A stretch of DNA of 64,000 bases, taken from positions 124,001 through 188,000 of the forward strand of contig NZ_JACIDE010000002.1 in assembly GCF_014196205.1 (NCBI RefSeq). Direction: 5' to 3'. The position numbers and the translations under genes were made by a program. The stretch comes from Anoxybacteroides voinovskiense (GTDB taxonomy: Bacteria > Bacillota > Bacilli > Bacillales > Anoxybacillaceae). Below the pieces are notes generated by a model. That model was given only the letters and a program-made list of their open reading frames with translations. It was not told the DNA's origin and ran no database searches. Positions 35,701-45,169 of the stretch are shown here, in pieces. Positions within the stretch are counted from its first letter, which is position 1. Each line of letters starts with the position of its first letter.

Positions 35701-36566
35701 GAGATCAAGCCGAAAGCTTACGTCTAAAATTGAGTCGAATGAACAAAGGTGCGGAAACGAAAACGATGGCGGTCATTAGCGGAAAAGGTGGTGTTGGAAA
35801 GTCCAATTTTTCGCTCAATTTTGCGTTATCGTTAGCAAACCGTGGCTTTCAAGTATTGCTATTTGACATGGACATTGGTATGGGGAACATCGATATTTTG
35901 CTTGGTCAGTCGTCGCATGCGACGATTATTGATTTGTTTCAGCGGCGCATCTCCATTCAAGAGTTAATCCGAAAAGGACCGAGCAACTTATCATTTATTT
36001 CTGGTGGAACAGGACTAGCGAAGCTATTTACGATGGATAATGAAAAAGTCGATTATTTTTTAGAACAACTTCAATCGGTGTCTGCGCAGTACGACTACTT
36101 TATTTTTGATATGGGGGCAGGCATGTCGGAAGACCGGCTGCGATTATTAATGGCTGTCCATGAAATTTTTGTCATTACGACCCCCGAGCCGACCGCGATT
36201 ATGGATGCGTACGCAGCGATGAAATACATTCATCTCCAAGAAAAACGAGTACCGTTTTATGTAATCGTCAATCGCGCACAAACGGACCAAGAAGGGCGAG
36301 ATACGTTACAACGATTGAAAAACGCAATGAAACAGTTTCTTGGCAAAGACGTAACCAAATTAGGGGTTTTGCCGGAAGATCGCACCGTTTCTAAAGCGGT
36401 CACAAGCCAAACGCCATTTTTGCTTTTCGACCCGACAACGAAAATTAGTCGGGCGATGAATGAATTAGTGGAGCGTTACTTAGCCAATCGGACGATCGAC
36501 GAAGCGACTGCTTCCCGTCCTGCCAATTTTTTTGCAAGACTGCGCCAGTTTCTATTAGAAAGGTAG
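35697..36566 (+). CDS. flhG: Flagellar number regulator FlhG (YlxH), MinD-like ATPase
   Basis: A 289-residue ParA/MinD ATPase. The deviant Walker A GKGGVGKS is at residues 29-36, DMDIGMGNIDILLG follows, and FIFDMGAG is the later nucleotide-contacting segment. It stimulates FlhF and interacts with the C-ring proteins. A short N-terminal helix before the P-loop (AESLRLKLSRM) corresponds to the FlhF-activating region. Overlaps flhF by ATGA. Confidence 0.95.
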   Translation: MRDQAESLRLKLSRMNKGAETKTMAVISGKGGVGKSNFSLNFALSLANRGFQVLLFDMDIGMGNIDILLGQSSHATIIDLFQRRISIQELIRKGPSNLSFISGGTGLAKLFTMDNEKVDYFLEQLQSVSAQYDYFIFDMGAGMSEDRLRLLMAVHEIFVITTPEPTAIMDAYAAMKYIHLQEKRVPFYVIVNRAQTDQEGRDTLQRLKNAMKQFLGKDVTKLGVLPEDRTVSKAVTSQTPFLLFDPTTKISRAMNELVERYLANRTIDEATASRPANFFARLRQFLLER

Positions 36567-36573
36567 TGAGTGG

Positions 36574-37653
36574 ATGAAGCACATCAAGGTATTAGTTGTC
36601 GATGACTCCGCCTTTATGCGAAAAGTAATTACCGATTTTTTATCGGAACATCCGCAAATTGAAGTCGTTGGAACGGCTCGCAACGGAAAAGATGCGTTGG
36701 AGAAAATCCCGTTACTTCGTCCTCATGTCGTTACGATGGACGTTGAAATGCCGGTGATGAACGGGCTAGAGGCGCTAAAAACGATAATGGAAACCGGCCC
36801 TTTACCAGTCGTCATGCTTTCGAGTACGACGAAAGAAGGGGCGGAAAATACGATTTTAGCGATGCAATACGGCGCGGTTGACTTTGTCACTAAACCGTCT
36901 GGCAACATCTCGCTTGATTTATATAAAGTAAAAGAACAGTTAATGGAGAAAGTAATTCTTGCAAGTCGCGCTAACTTGCGCGGAATCAAAAAACAGGAGT
37001 TTCCGCAAACAACAGCTAGTTATCGGCCGGTTTCTTATAGTAGAATAGAAGTACAACCTTCGACAAAACGGAAAAAAATTGTATGCATCGGTACATCGAC
37101 AGGCGGTCCGCGAGCGTTGCAACAAGTGTTAACACACCTCCCGAAACAAATTCCGGCACCGATTGTCATCGTGCAACATATGCCAAAAGGATTTACGAAA
37201 TCGCTCGCGCAACGACTTGATACACTATGTGAGATTTCTGTTAAAGAAGTGGAGCATCAAGAAGAGTTAAAGCAAGGAACAGCCTACATTGCGCCGGGTG
37301 GAGCACATTTTACTGTCGTTCCGTCGAGTCGGTCGCTCGTGGCACATCTCGATTACTCTCCGCCACGAAACGGTCATCGCCCTTCTGTCGATGTGTTGTT
37401 TGAGTCCGTTAGCGAATTGCAAGAGTATGAGAAAGTTGCCGTCATTATGACAGGAATGGGGGCTGACGGCACAGCCGGATTGAAAATGTTGAAAGAAAGA
37501 GGTTTGACAACAGCGATTGCCGAATCGGAAGAAACAGCAGTAGTGTTCGGTATGCCGAAGGCGGCAATCGCTGCGCAGCTAGTCGATGATGTAGTGCCTT
37601 TAGAACAAATTGCGAACACGATTATGAAATATACCGGCGGGCAAGGGGTGTAG
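36574..37653 (+). CDS. cheB: Chemotaxis methylesterase/deamidase CheB
   Basis: A 359-residue two-domain protein. The receiver domain (1-120) has Asp10-Asp11 and phosphoacceptor Asp56. The C-terminal esterase domain has the catalytic serine in GTSTGGPRAL, the histidine in VVQHMPKGFT and the aspartate in MTGMGADGT. It resets receptor methylation during adaptation. I see no cheR in the window, as in B. subtilis, where it is elsewhere. Confidence 0.96.
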   Translation: MKHIKVLVVDDSAFMRKVITDFLSEHPQIEVVGTARNGKDALEKIPLLRPHVVTMDVEMPVMNGLEALKTIMETGPLPVVMLSSTTKEGAENTILAMQYGAVDFVTKPSGNISLDLYKVKEQLMEKVILASRANLRGIKKQEFPQTTASYRPVSYSRIEVQPSTKRKKIVCIGTSTGGPRALQQVLTHLPKQIPAPIVIVQHMPKGFTKSLAQRLDTLCEISVKEVEHQEELKQGTAYIAPGGAHFTVVPSSRSLVAHLDYSPPRNGHRPSVDVLFESVSELQEYEKVAVIMTGMGADGTAGLKMLKERGLTTAIAESEETAVVFGMPKAAIAAQLVDDVVPLEQIANTIMKYTGGQGV

Positions 37654-37657
37654 AACG

Positions 37658-39688
37658 ATGGATATGAGCCAATATTTAGAAATTTTCATTGACGAAAGCA
37701 AGGAACATTTACAAACGATTAACGAACAGCTGTTGGAACTAGAAAAAAGCCCAGATGATCTTTCGATTGTAAATGAAATTTTCCGCTCGGCACATACATT
37801 AAAAGGAATGTCAGCAACAATGGGATTTGAAGACTTAGCGAATTTAACCCATCAAATGGAAAATGTGCTTGACGGTATTCGCAACCATAAAATTGTCGTT
37901 ACGCCGGAGTTAATGGACGTTGTGTTTCGGGCGGTCGATGATTTAGAGGCGATGGTGAACTCCATTGCTAGCGGCGGCGACGGCAAACGGGACGTTCGCG
38001 AAGTCGTTCAACAACTGAAACAAATTGAACAAGGCGACGTTCCAACTACGAAAACGGAACAACCTTCTACGACGTCGACGCTTACGCAAACGTATGGGGA
38101 ATTTGAATATAACGTGCTCCAACATTCCAAAGAGCAAGGGTTTCATACGTACGAAATTCTCGTCAAATTACGGGCGGATTGTTTGTTGAAAGCCGCACGT
38201 GTGTTTATGGTTTTTGACGCATTAAATCAAGTGGGTGAAGTGATTAAAGCGAACCCGCCGGTTGAGCTATTAGAAGAGGAAAAATTTGATCAAGAATTTG
38301 TCGTGACCGTTGTCTCAAAACAATCTGCGGAGCAATTACATGCGCAAATTAGTAAAGTGTCGGAAGTAGAAGAAGTAATAGTAACTGCTATTGATGTCGA
38401 CAAATTGCGGCCAAGCGAACTAGCATCGTCTCAACCGGTGCTGTCCAAAACAGAAGCGGCGGTGACGGCTGAAAAAGAAGAACAAAAAGAAGAGAACGTA
38501 GAAGCACAGAAAGAAGAAAAAGAGCACCATAAAGCAGTGGCGAATAAAACGATTCGCGTCAACATTGAACGGCTTGATATTTTAATGAACTTGTTTGAAG
38601 AGCTTGTGATCGACCGCGGGCGGCTCGAACAAATTTCGCGTGAGTTGAACCATCCGGAGCTGCACGAAACGGTCGAGCGGATGTCGCGCATTTCGAGTGA
38701 TTTGCAAAACATTATTTTAAATATGCGCATGGTTCCGGTCGAAACAGTCTTTAACCGCTTTCCGCGCATGGTGCGCCAACTTGCCCGTGATTTAGGCAAG
38801 AAAATTAACCTAGAAATTATCGGGGCAGAAACAGAATTAGACCGCACCGTTATCGACGAAATTGGCGACCCGCTTGTACATTTGTTGCGCAATGCGATTG
38901 ACCATGGCATTGAAATGCCGGAAGTGCGGCGGGCGAAAGGGAAACCGGAAGAAGGAACGGTCAAATTAAAAGCATATCATAGCGGCAATCATGTGTTTAT
39001 TGAAATCGAAGATGACGGAGCCGGCATTAACCGCGAGAAAGTATTACAAAAAGCAATTAACAAAGGAATTATTTCTAAACAAAACGCCGCCAATTTAACA
39101 GACAAACAAGTGTATGAATTAATTTTTGCGTCTGGCTTTTCGACGGCCGACAAAATTTCGGACATCTCAGGGCGCGGGGTTGGTCTTGATGTCGTCAAAA
39201 GCACGATCGAATCGCTTGGCGGTTCGGTAACGATTGATTCACAAGAAGGGGTTGGCTCGATCTTTTCCATCCAATTGCCGCTTACGTTGTCTATTATTTC
39301 GGTGATGCTAGTCGAAATTCAACAAGAAAAATATGCCATCCCGCTGTCGTCGATTATTGAAACAGCAATTATTAAAAAAGAAGATATTTTACACGCCCAT
39401 CACCAAAAAGTGATCGATTTCCGCGGCAAAGTCGTTCCGCTTCTTTTCTTAAAAGAAGTGTTCGACGTGCCAGTAGTTAAAGAAGAAGATGACTTTTTCT
39501 CGGTCGTTATCGTCCGGAAAGGAGAAAAGATGGCAGGGCTTGTCGTTGACTCCTTTATCGGGCAACAAGAAGTTGTTTTAAAATCGCTCGGCAACTACTT
39601 AACGTCGGTTTTTGCGATTTCAGGCGCTACCATTTTAGGCGACGGTCAAGTGGCGTTAATTATCGACTGCAACGCATTAATTAAGTAG
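37658..39688 (+). CDS. cheA: Chemotaxis histidine kinase CheA
   Basis: A 676-residue kinase. The P1 HPt domain has His46 in SAHTLKGMSATMG, and P2 (about 145-250) binds CheY/CheB. A charged linker rich in Glu/Lys comes before P3 dimerisation (about 300-365). P4 holds the N box (LRNAIDHGIE), DDGAGI and GRGVGLDV, and P5 at the end is CheW-like. It phosphorylates CheY and CheB in response to receptors. The stop is followed 11 bp later by cheW. Confidence 0.97.
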   Translation: MDMSQYLEIFIDESKEHLQTINEQLLELEKSPDDLSIVNEIFRSAHTLKGMSATMGFEDLANLTHQMENVLDGIRNHKIVVTPELMDVVFRAVDDLEAMVNSIASGGDGKRDVREVVQQLKQIEQGDVPTTKTEQPSTTSTLTQTYGEFEYNVLQHSKEQGFHTYEILVKLRADCLLKAARVFMVFDALNQVGEVIKANPPVELLEEEKFDQEFVVTVVSKQSAEQLHAQISKVSEVEEVIVTAIDVDKLRPSELASSQPVLSKTEAAVTAEKEEQKEENVEAQKEEKEHHKAVANKTIRVNIERLDILMNLFEELVIDRGRLEQISRELNHPELHETVERMSRISSDLQNIILNMRMVPVETVFNRFPRMVRQLARDLGKKINLEIIGAETELDRTVIDEIGDPLVHLLRNAIDHGIEMPEVRRAKGKPEEGTVKLKAYHSGNHVFIEIEDDGAGINREKVLQKAINKGIISKQNAANLTDKQVYELIFASGFSTADKISDISGRGVGLDVVKSTIESLGGSVTIDSQEGVGSIFSIQLPLTLSIISVMLVEIQQEKYAIPLSSIIETAIIKKEDILHAHHQKVIDFRGKVVPLLFLKEVFDVPVVKEEDDFFSVVIVRKGEKMAGLVVDSFIGQQEVVLKSLGNYLTSVFAISGATILGDGQVALIIDCNALIK

Positions 39689-39699
39689 GGGGGAGAAGG

Positions 39700-40149
39700 G
39701 TGGTCAACCAAGAAAGCGAATTAAAGGTGATTGTTTTTCAATTAAAAAACGAAGAATATGCCATCCCGGTGCAGCAAGTTCGTTCGATTGAAAAAGTGCA
39801 GCACATTACGCGCGTTCCGCGGACACCGAAATTTGTGAAGGGTGTTATTAATTTGCGTGGGGTAGTGACACCAATTATCGACTTGCGCGAACGGTTTGGC
39901 ATCGAAGCGATCCCATTTAACGAACAGACGCGCATCATTATCGTCGCGCTTGATGATATGGAAGTGGGGCTTGTCGTCGATGCGGCGAACGATGTGCTCG
40001 ATCTTCCTGTTAAAAGCATTGAACCACCTCCGGAAGTAATTGAGGCGGTGGAAGCCGATTACATTAAAGGAGTGGCGAAAGTTGGCAAGCGATTATTAAT
40101 TTTGCTTCATTTAGAAAAAGTATTAGAGAAAGACACATCTACAGTGTAA
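39700..40149 (+). CDS. cheW: Chemotaxis coupling protein CheW
   Basis: A 149-residue SH3-like adaptor linking receptors to CheA. EEYAIPVQQVRSIEK, RTPKFVKGVINLRGVVTPIIDLRERFG and VVDAANDVLDLP are conserved. GTG start at 39700, following GGGGGGAGAAGG. Confidence 0.96.
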   Translation: MVNQESELKVIVFQLKNEEYAIPVQQVRSIEKVQHITRVPRTPKFVKGVINLRGVVTPIIDLRERFGIEAIPFNEQTRIIIVALDDMEVGLVVDAANDVLDLPVKSIEPPPEVIEAVEADYIKGVAKVGKRLLILLHLEKVLEKDTSTV

Positions 40150-40169
40150 ATGGAAAGGTCGTTTGATCA

Positions 40170-40805
40170 ATGGCAACTATTCGTGATTTGAACGCGGATC
40201 ATATCGATATTTTAAAAGAAATTGGCAATATTGGTGCTGGGAATGCGGCTACCGCGCTTTCCCAGCTATTAAATAAAAAAATTGAAATGAACGTGCCAAA
40301 TGTACAAATCGTTTCGTTTGATGAAATGATGGATTTAGTAGGCGGTGCTGAACAAGTTGTCGCGGCAGTATTTTTACGGATTGAAGGAGAAGCGCCAGGG
40401 AGCATGTTTTTTGTACTATCGCTGCCGCAAGCAGAGCGATTTGTGAAACAAATGACAGGGGACGCTCTGTTTTCTCTCGCTTCTCCTCACCCGTCAGAAC
40501 TAGGAATATCTGCTTTGCAAGAATTAGGAAATATACTAGCAGGCTCTTATCTTTCTGCGCTTGCCGATTTTACAAAATTAACGCTTTACCCATCTGTCCC
40601 GGCGTTAACGGTCGATATGATTGGCGCGATTTTGCAATATGGGTTGCTAGAATTGTCTCGCGTCGGAGACTATGCGATTGTGATTGATACGGCTGTTCAC
40701 GAAGAACAACAGCCGGAAGATAGCATTAATGGCCACTTCTTTTTACTTCCTGATCCAGATTCATTCGTTCCGATTTTTCGTTCATTAGGTGTTTCATATG
40801 AATGA
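40170..40805 (+). CDS. cheC: CheY-P phosphatase CheC
   Basis: A 211-residue phosphatase of the CheC/CheX/FliY class. Two active-site helices are present, [19 protein letters not shown] and [19 protein letters not shown], each with the E/N pair. CheC is activated by CheD and lowers CheY-P in adaptation. The stop overlaps the cheD start. Confidence 0.95.
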   Translation: MATIRDLNADHIDILKEIGNIGAGNAATALSQLLNKKIEMNVPNVQIVSFDEMMDLVGGAEQVVAAVFLRIEGEAPGSMFFVLSLPQAERFVKQMTGDALFSLASPHPSELGISALQELGNILAGSYLSALADFTKLTLYPSVPALTVDMIGAILQYGLLELSRVGDYAIVIDTAVHEEQQPEDSINGHFFLLPDPDSFVPIFRSLGVSYE

Positions 40806-41298
40806 ACTTGTCCATGTCATTAAAGTCGGAATTGCGGATATGAATGTCGTTCAACCGCCTCATCTTATTCGTACTTCTGGATTAGGTTCGTGCGTAGGGG
40901 TGGTCATCTTTGACCAAATGAAAGAAGTGGCAGGATTAGCGCACGTCATGTTGCCAGATTCTTCATTGGCGCGATCAGAAACAATCAATATCGCCAAATA
41001 TGCGGATACGGCTGTTGAAGCATTAGTGGAACTCATTATTAAAGCTGGAGGACGGAAAAATTGGCTGAAGGCGAAGTTGGCAGGGGGAGCACAAATGTTT
41101 TCCTTTCAATCGGCAAATACAGATATGATGCGCATCGGACCACGGAATGTCGAAGCGGTAAAGCGAGAGTTAGAGCGGTTTCGCATCCCGGTTGTCGCGG
41201 AGGATGTCGGGGGAAGTAGCGGACGAACGATTGAATTCAACCCGAAAACGTGCATATTATCCATTCGTACAGTCAATCAAGGAGTTAAAGAAATATAA
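40798..41298 (+). CDS. cheD: Receptor deamidase CheD
   Basis: A 166-residue glutamine deamidase acting on chemoreceptors. The catalytic set Thr26, Cys32 (GLGSCVG) and His49 (LAHVML) has the same spacing as the T. maritima enzyme. Start: ATG at 40798, overlapping the cheC stop by 8 bp, with AGGTG at 40786-40790. The TAA stop runs into the ATG of the next small gene. Confidence 0.95.
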   Translation: MNELVHVIKVGIADMNVVQPPHLIRTSGLGSCVGVVIFDQMKEVAGLAHVMLPDSSLARSETINIAKYADTAVEALVELIIKAGGRKNWLKAKLAGGAQMFSFQSANTDMMRIGPRNVEAVKRELERFRIPVVAEDVGGSSGRTIEFNPKTCILSIRTVNQGVKEI

Positions 41299-41612
41299 TG
41301 GCAGGGACAGTGATCATTAACATTTTATTAGGGATATTTGGCTTTTTCATTGTGTTCCTTTTATCCTTTTCCGCTAATAGCATTACTACGACGTTGACGC
41401 GCAGTGCAGTCACATTTGTTCTCTTTTTTCTAAGTGGCTATTTATTTCGTTGGATGTTTGCGTATATTCGGAAAGATCCGGTGAAACTAACGGTAATGCC
41501 ACCATCCAAAGAGGAAGATTTGCAACAATTGATGAAAGGATTGAGCGAGGAAGAGGCGCAAAAAGTGGCTGCCTATATTCGTCATATGCTGCAAAACGAA
41601 AACGATTCGTAA
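41298..41612 (+). CDS. Unknown two-helix membrane protein between cheD and sigD
   Basis: A 104-residue protein. Hydrophobic helices lie at about 5-27 and 35-55, and the C-terminal 45 residues are a soluble charged tail (EEDLQQLMKGLSEEEAQKVAAYIRHML) that reads like a short helical hairpin. The ATG shares its first base with the last base of the cheD stop (TAATG), so it is translationally coupled. I do not recognise it, and B. subtilis has no gene here that I recall. A role in motility or in sensing is inferred from position only. Confidence 0.82.
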   Translation: MAGTVIINILLGIFGFFIVFLLSFSANSITTTLTRSAVTFVLFFLSGYLFRWMFAYIRKDPVKLTVMPPSKEEDLQQLMKGLSEEEAQKVAAYIRHMLQNENDS

Positions 41613-41654
41613 AAGCAGCGCCGGACAGTTTGACGATAAACGAGGAGGAGTAGT

Positions 41655-42410
41655 ATGGCAAACGTTTCAGCGCGCGAAGAGCAAAAACATTGGCAAAATT
41701 GGGTGATGAATCGTGACCCACAAGCGGCGGATGAACTTGTGCAAAAATATATGCCGCTTGTGCATTACCAGGTGCAACGAATCGCTATTTCTTTGCCGAA
41801 AAATGTGAATAAACAGGAGTTAATCAGTTTCGGACTGTTAGGACTATATGACGCGCTTGAAAAATTTGATCCTTCTCGCGATTTGAAATTTGATACGTAC
41901 GCCTCGTTTCGTATTCGCGGCGCCATTTTAGACGGGTTGCGAAAAGAAGATTGGCTTCCGCGCAGCTTGCGAGAAAAAACGAAAAAAATTGAAGCGACCA
42001 TCGCCAAAATGGAGCAACAATATATGCGTGAAGTGACGGCGAAAGAAGTGGCCGATGCGTTAGGGATGGCGGAAGAAGAAGTATATACGGTCATGAATGA
42101 AGGATTTTTTGCGAACATTTTATCGTTAGATGAATGGCCAAAAGAAGAAGACGACGGTCCGTTAACGTTGCGCGATGAAAAAGCGATTTCCCCAGAAGAA
42201 ACAGTGTTACACGAAGAATTACGCCAACAGCTTGCTGAAGTCATCCAGCAACTAAACGAAAAAGAACGGCTAGTGATTAGCTTGTTTTATAAAGAAGAAT
42301 TGACATTGACAGAAATTGGGCAAGTGATGGGACTATCGACATCGAGAATTTCCCAAATTCATTCTAAAGCGCTTTTTAAATTGCGTAAAATATTAGAAAA
42401 AGCGTTGTAA
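41655..42410 (+). CDS. sigD: RNA polymerase sigma factor SigD (flagellar)
   Basis: A 251-residue FliA/SigD sigma factor directing hag, autolysin and late motility genes. Region 2 carries LISFGLLGLYDALEKFDPSRDLKFDTYASFRIRGAILD, region 3 contains EVTAKEVADALGM, and region 4 ends with LTLTEIGQVMGLSTSRISQIHSKALFKLR. GAGGAGGAG precedes the ATG. It sits near the end of the operon, a location linked in B. subtilis to heterogeneous motility. Confidence 0.97.
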   Translation: MANVSAREEQKHWQNWVMNRDPQAADELVQKYMPLVHYQVQRIAISLPKNVNKQELISFGLLGLYDALEKFDPSRDLKFDTYASFRIRGAILDGLRKEDWLPRSLREKTKKIEATIAKMEQQYMREVTAKEVADALGMAEEEVYTVMNEGFFANILSLDEWPKEEDDGPLTLRDEKAISPEETVLHEELRQQLAEVIQQLNEKERLVISLFYKEELTLTEIGQVMGLSTSRISQIHSKALFKLRKILEKAL

Positions 42411-42441
42411 TCGCCACAACGGCAAAAAGGAAGTGATCAAT

Positions 42442-42699
42442 ATGAGTTTAAAATTAGTAGAACTACAAATCGCACTTCCAAGAACGTACGACATTGCGAA
42501 AATTCAAGAGCAACTTCATCACCACCCTGAGCAGCTACAAGCTCAACTAACAGCTGCCATGCAAAAGCAGGAAGAACGAAGAAATCGGCAAGTGACGAAC
42601 AAACGAACAGCATTTGATGCCCGCTGGCAAAAAGAAAAGCACGAGCCGCATCAAGCGGAGCATCCATACAAAGGAACAAACATCGATTTAATGGGATAG
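42442..42699 (+). CDS. Unknown small protein between sigD and swrB
   Basis: An 85-residue protein, starting at ATG 42442 (after AAGGAAG) or at GTG 42433. No membrane segment or signal. The start MSLKLVELQIALPRTYDIAKIQEQL suggests a small beta strand and helix, and the rest is rich in Gln, Arg, Lys and His and likely disordered or coiled. Not recognised. The next gene starts 10 bp later, so it is co-transcribed. Confidence 0.72.
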   Translation: MSLKLVELQIALPRTYDIAKIQEQLHHHPEQLQAQLTAAMQKQEERRNRQVTNKRTAFDARWQKEKHEPHQAEHPYKGTNIDLMG

Positions 42700-42708
42700 A
42701 GGGGTTCG

Positions 42709-43206
42709 ATGACAGCATTTTTATTAACCATTAGCTTTGTTTTACACGCGCTTTCGCTGTTTATTATCATTTTATTGTATTTACAGCTGGCAAAAATTAA
42801 AGAGGTAGAGAAGCGACAGGCGCAAATAATCGAGGAAATGGAGCAGACGGTGTCGGCCTATTTTATTGAATGGAAAGAAGAAAACGAACGGTTTTTGCAA
42901 GCCTTATCGAAAACATTACACCACCGCTCTAGCGTGAAGAATGAGGCGAAAGTAGAAAAATCAGCAACAACACCGAACGCCGCTCCTCTGGAGCAAAAAG
43001 AGAGCGAATGGTCGCCGCTAGCACACGTTGACGAAATGAAAGATACGGTCGAAATTCGCACTATCCGACCGAAGCCGGCGCCGCTTTCCTTAGCAGAACA
43101 GGCGGCACAGCTTTATAAAGAAGGGAAAACGATTGAAGAAATCGCAAAAACGCTAAAAAAAGGAAAAACGGAAATTGAATTGCTCTTGAAATTTCGGCAA
43201 ATGTGA
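42709..43206 (+). CDS. swrB: Swarming motility protein SwrB-like
   Basis: A 165-residue single-pass membrane protein. A hydrophobic helix (about 2-26) is followed by a coiled coil, a variable Pro-rich linker and a conserved C-terminal helix-turn-helix-like tail (AAQLYKEGKTIEEIAKTLKKGKTEIELLLKFRQM). This plan and tail match SwrB (YlxL) of B. subtilis, which stimulates basal-body maturation and lies after sigD. AGAGGGG precedes the ATG at 42709. Last gene of the fla/che operon. Confidence 0.8.
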   Translation: MTAFLLTISFVLHALSLFIIILLYLQLAKIKEVEKRQAQIIEEMEQTVSAYFIEWKEENERFLQALSKTLHHRSSVKNEAKVEKSATTPNAAPLEQKESEWSPLAHVDEMKDTVEIRTIRPKPAPLSLAEQAAQLYKEGKTIEEIAKTLKKGKTEIELLLKFRQM

Positions 43207-43214
43207 AATACAGC

Positions 43215-43243
43215 TTGATTGTCATTTCTAGTTGTGATATATT
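43215..43243 (+). promoter_or_regulatory. SigA promoter of rpsB
   Basis: TTGATT (43215-43220) and TATATT (43238-43243) are separated by exactly 17 bp, and TGA before the -10 gives a TGn extension. This strong match starts a new unit just after the fla/che operon. I see no clear terminator between swrB and it. Confidence 0.72.
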
Positions 43244-43251
43244 TTTACATG

Positions 43252-43323
43252 GTGTGAATACACACGCTTCAGGATTTAAGCAATGGTGCTGCGGAGGCAG
43301 TCTTGCTTAAAGATGAAAGAAGC
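43252..43323 (+). promoter_or_regulatory. Structured leader of rpsB
   Basis: GTGTG/CACAC (43252-43256 with 43261-43265) forms a small hairpin. A three-tier arm follows: GCTTC (43266-43270) with GAAGC (43319-43323), TTTAAGCAA (43275-43283) with 43303-43311, and CTGC (43289-43292) with GCAG (43297-43300). The ribosome-binding site AGGAGG for rpsB follows later. Such a nested leader in front of a ribosomal protein gene suggests autoregulation by S2, but I infer this. Confidence 0.6.
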
Positions 43324-43347
43324 GGAGGAATGAAAACCAAACTATAG

Positions 43348-44067
<720 letters not shown>

Positions 44068-44089
44068 CGTGCACCTGAACAAGTGGCGG

Positions 44090-44129
44090 AAAGGTGATAA
44101 GAGGGGAAAGCCTTTTATCACCTTTTTTT
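44090..44129 (+). terminator. Intrinsic terminator between rpsB and tsf
   Basis: AAAGGTGATAA (44090-44100) pairs with TTATCACCTTT (44115-44125) across a 14-nt loop, with T residues from 44123. It separates rpsB from tsf or reduces read-through. Confidence 0.88.
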
Positions 44130-44154
44130 GAGACAGAAAATGGCGCAAATCGGC

Positions 44155-44198
44155 TATACTAAAAAAAGCGTAAACAAAATTTGCGCTGCGAATTTTGT
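44155..44198 (+). promoter_or_regulatory. Candidate tsf promoter -10 and leader hairpin
   Basis: A TATACT -10 candidate is at 44155-44160, but the best -35-like sequences (TTGAGA at 44128-44133) are 21 bp away, so it is weak. ACAAAATT (44174-44181) and AATTTTGT (44191-44198) form an 8-bp inverted repeat just before the AAAGGAGG site of tsf. Confidence 0.4.
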
Positions 44199-44223
44199 GG
44201 ATATACATAAAAGGAGGATATTT

Positions 44224-45108
44224 ATGGCAATTACAGCTCAAATGGTAAAAGAGTTACGCGAAAAAACGGGCGCAGGCATGATGGACTGCAAAAAAGCGCT
44301 CACAGAAACAAACGGTGATATGGAAAAAGCAATCGACTGGCTTCGTGAAAAAGGTATTGCGAAAGCTGCGAAAAAAGCAGACCGTATCGCTGCGGAAGGA
44401 ACAACATTCATTGAAGTAGAAGGAAACAGCGCAGTCATCGTCGAAGTGAACTCGGAAACAGACTTCGTTGCGAAAAACGACGATTTCAAAGCGCTTGTCA
44501 AAGAACTTGCGACACATTTATTGAAAAACAAACCAGCAACGTTAGAAGAAGCGTTGCAACAAAAAATGGAGAACGGTGCAACAGTAGAAGAGCATATTAA
44601 TGCAGCGATTGCGAAAATCGGGGAAAAATTAACGCTTCGCCGCTTTGAAATTATCGAAAAAGGCGACAATGCTGCGTTCGGCGCTTACTTGCACATGGGT
44701 GGTCGCATCGGCGTATTGACGCTATTAGAAGGGACAAGAGACGACACAATCGCGAAAGACGTCGCGATGCACATTGCCGCGCTTAGCCCGAAATACGTAT
44801 CGCGCGACCAAGTATCGCAAGCAGAAATTGACCGTGAGCGCGAAGTGTTAAAACAACAAGCACTAAACGAAGGAAAGCCAGCAAACATCGTCGAAAAAAT
44901 GGTCGAAGGCCGCTTAAACAAATTTTATGAAGACATTTGCTTATTAGAGCAAACGTTTGTAAAAAATCCAGATATGAAAGTGCGCCAGTTTGTCGAAGCA
45001 AATGGGGCGACAGTGAAAAGCTTTGTTCGTTACGAAGTAGGCGAAGGAATCGAAAAACGTCAAGACAACTTCGCAGAAGAAGTAATGAGCCAAGTAAGAA
45101 AGCAATAA
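44224..45108 (+). CDS. tsf: Translation elongation factor Ts
   Basis: A 294-residue GDP exchange factor for EF-Tu. The N-terminal [21 protein letters not shown] and [13 protein letters not shown] motifs are invariant in EF-Ts. ATG at 44224 with AAAGGAGG upstream. An upstream in-frame ATG at 44128 lies in the terminator and hairpin region and would add 32 residues absent from the family. Confidence 0.97.
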   Translation: MAITAQMVKELREKTGAGMMDCKKALTETNGDMEKAIDWLREKGIAKAAKKADRIAAEGTTFIEVEGNSAVIVEVNSETDFVAKNDDFKALVKELATHLLKNKPATLEEALQQKMENGATVEEHINAAIAKIGEKLTLRRFEIIEKGDNAAFGAYLHMGGRIGVLTLLEGTRDDTIAKDVAMHIAALSPKYVSRDQVSQAEIDREREVLKQQALNEGKPANIVEKMVEGRLNKFYEDICLLEQTFVKNPDMKVRQFVEANGATVKSFVRYEVGEGIEKRQDNFAEEVMSQVRKQ

Positions 45109-45111
45109 CTG

Positions 45112-45143
45112 GAATAGGGAACACAGCGGTGTTCCCTATTTTT
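45112..45143 (+). terminator. Intrinsic terminator after tsf
   Basis: Perfect 11-bp stem ATAGGGAACAC (45114-45124) with GTGTTCCCTAT (45129-45139), a 4-nt AGCG loop, and a T-run. Confidence 0.92.
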
Positions 45144-45169
45144 AAAGATTAGCTATACGGAGGAGTCGC

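Noticed and set aside
44128-44223. N-terminal extension of EF-Ts from ATG 44128
   Set aside because: It would begin in the T-run of the rpsB terminator and adds 32 residues absent from the family. AAAGGAGG supports 44224.
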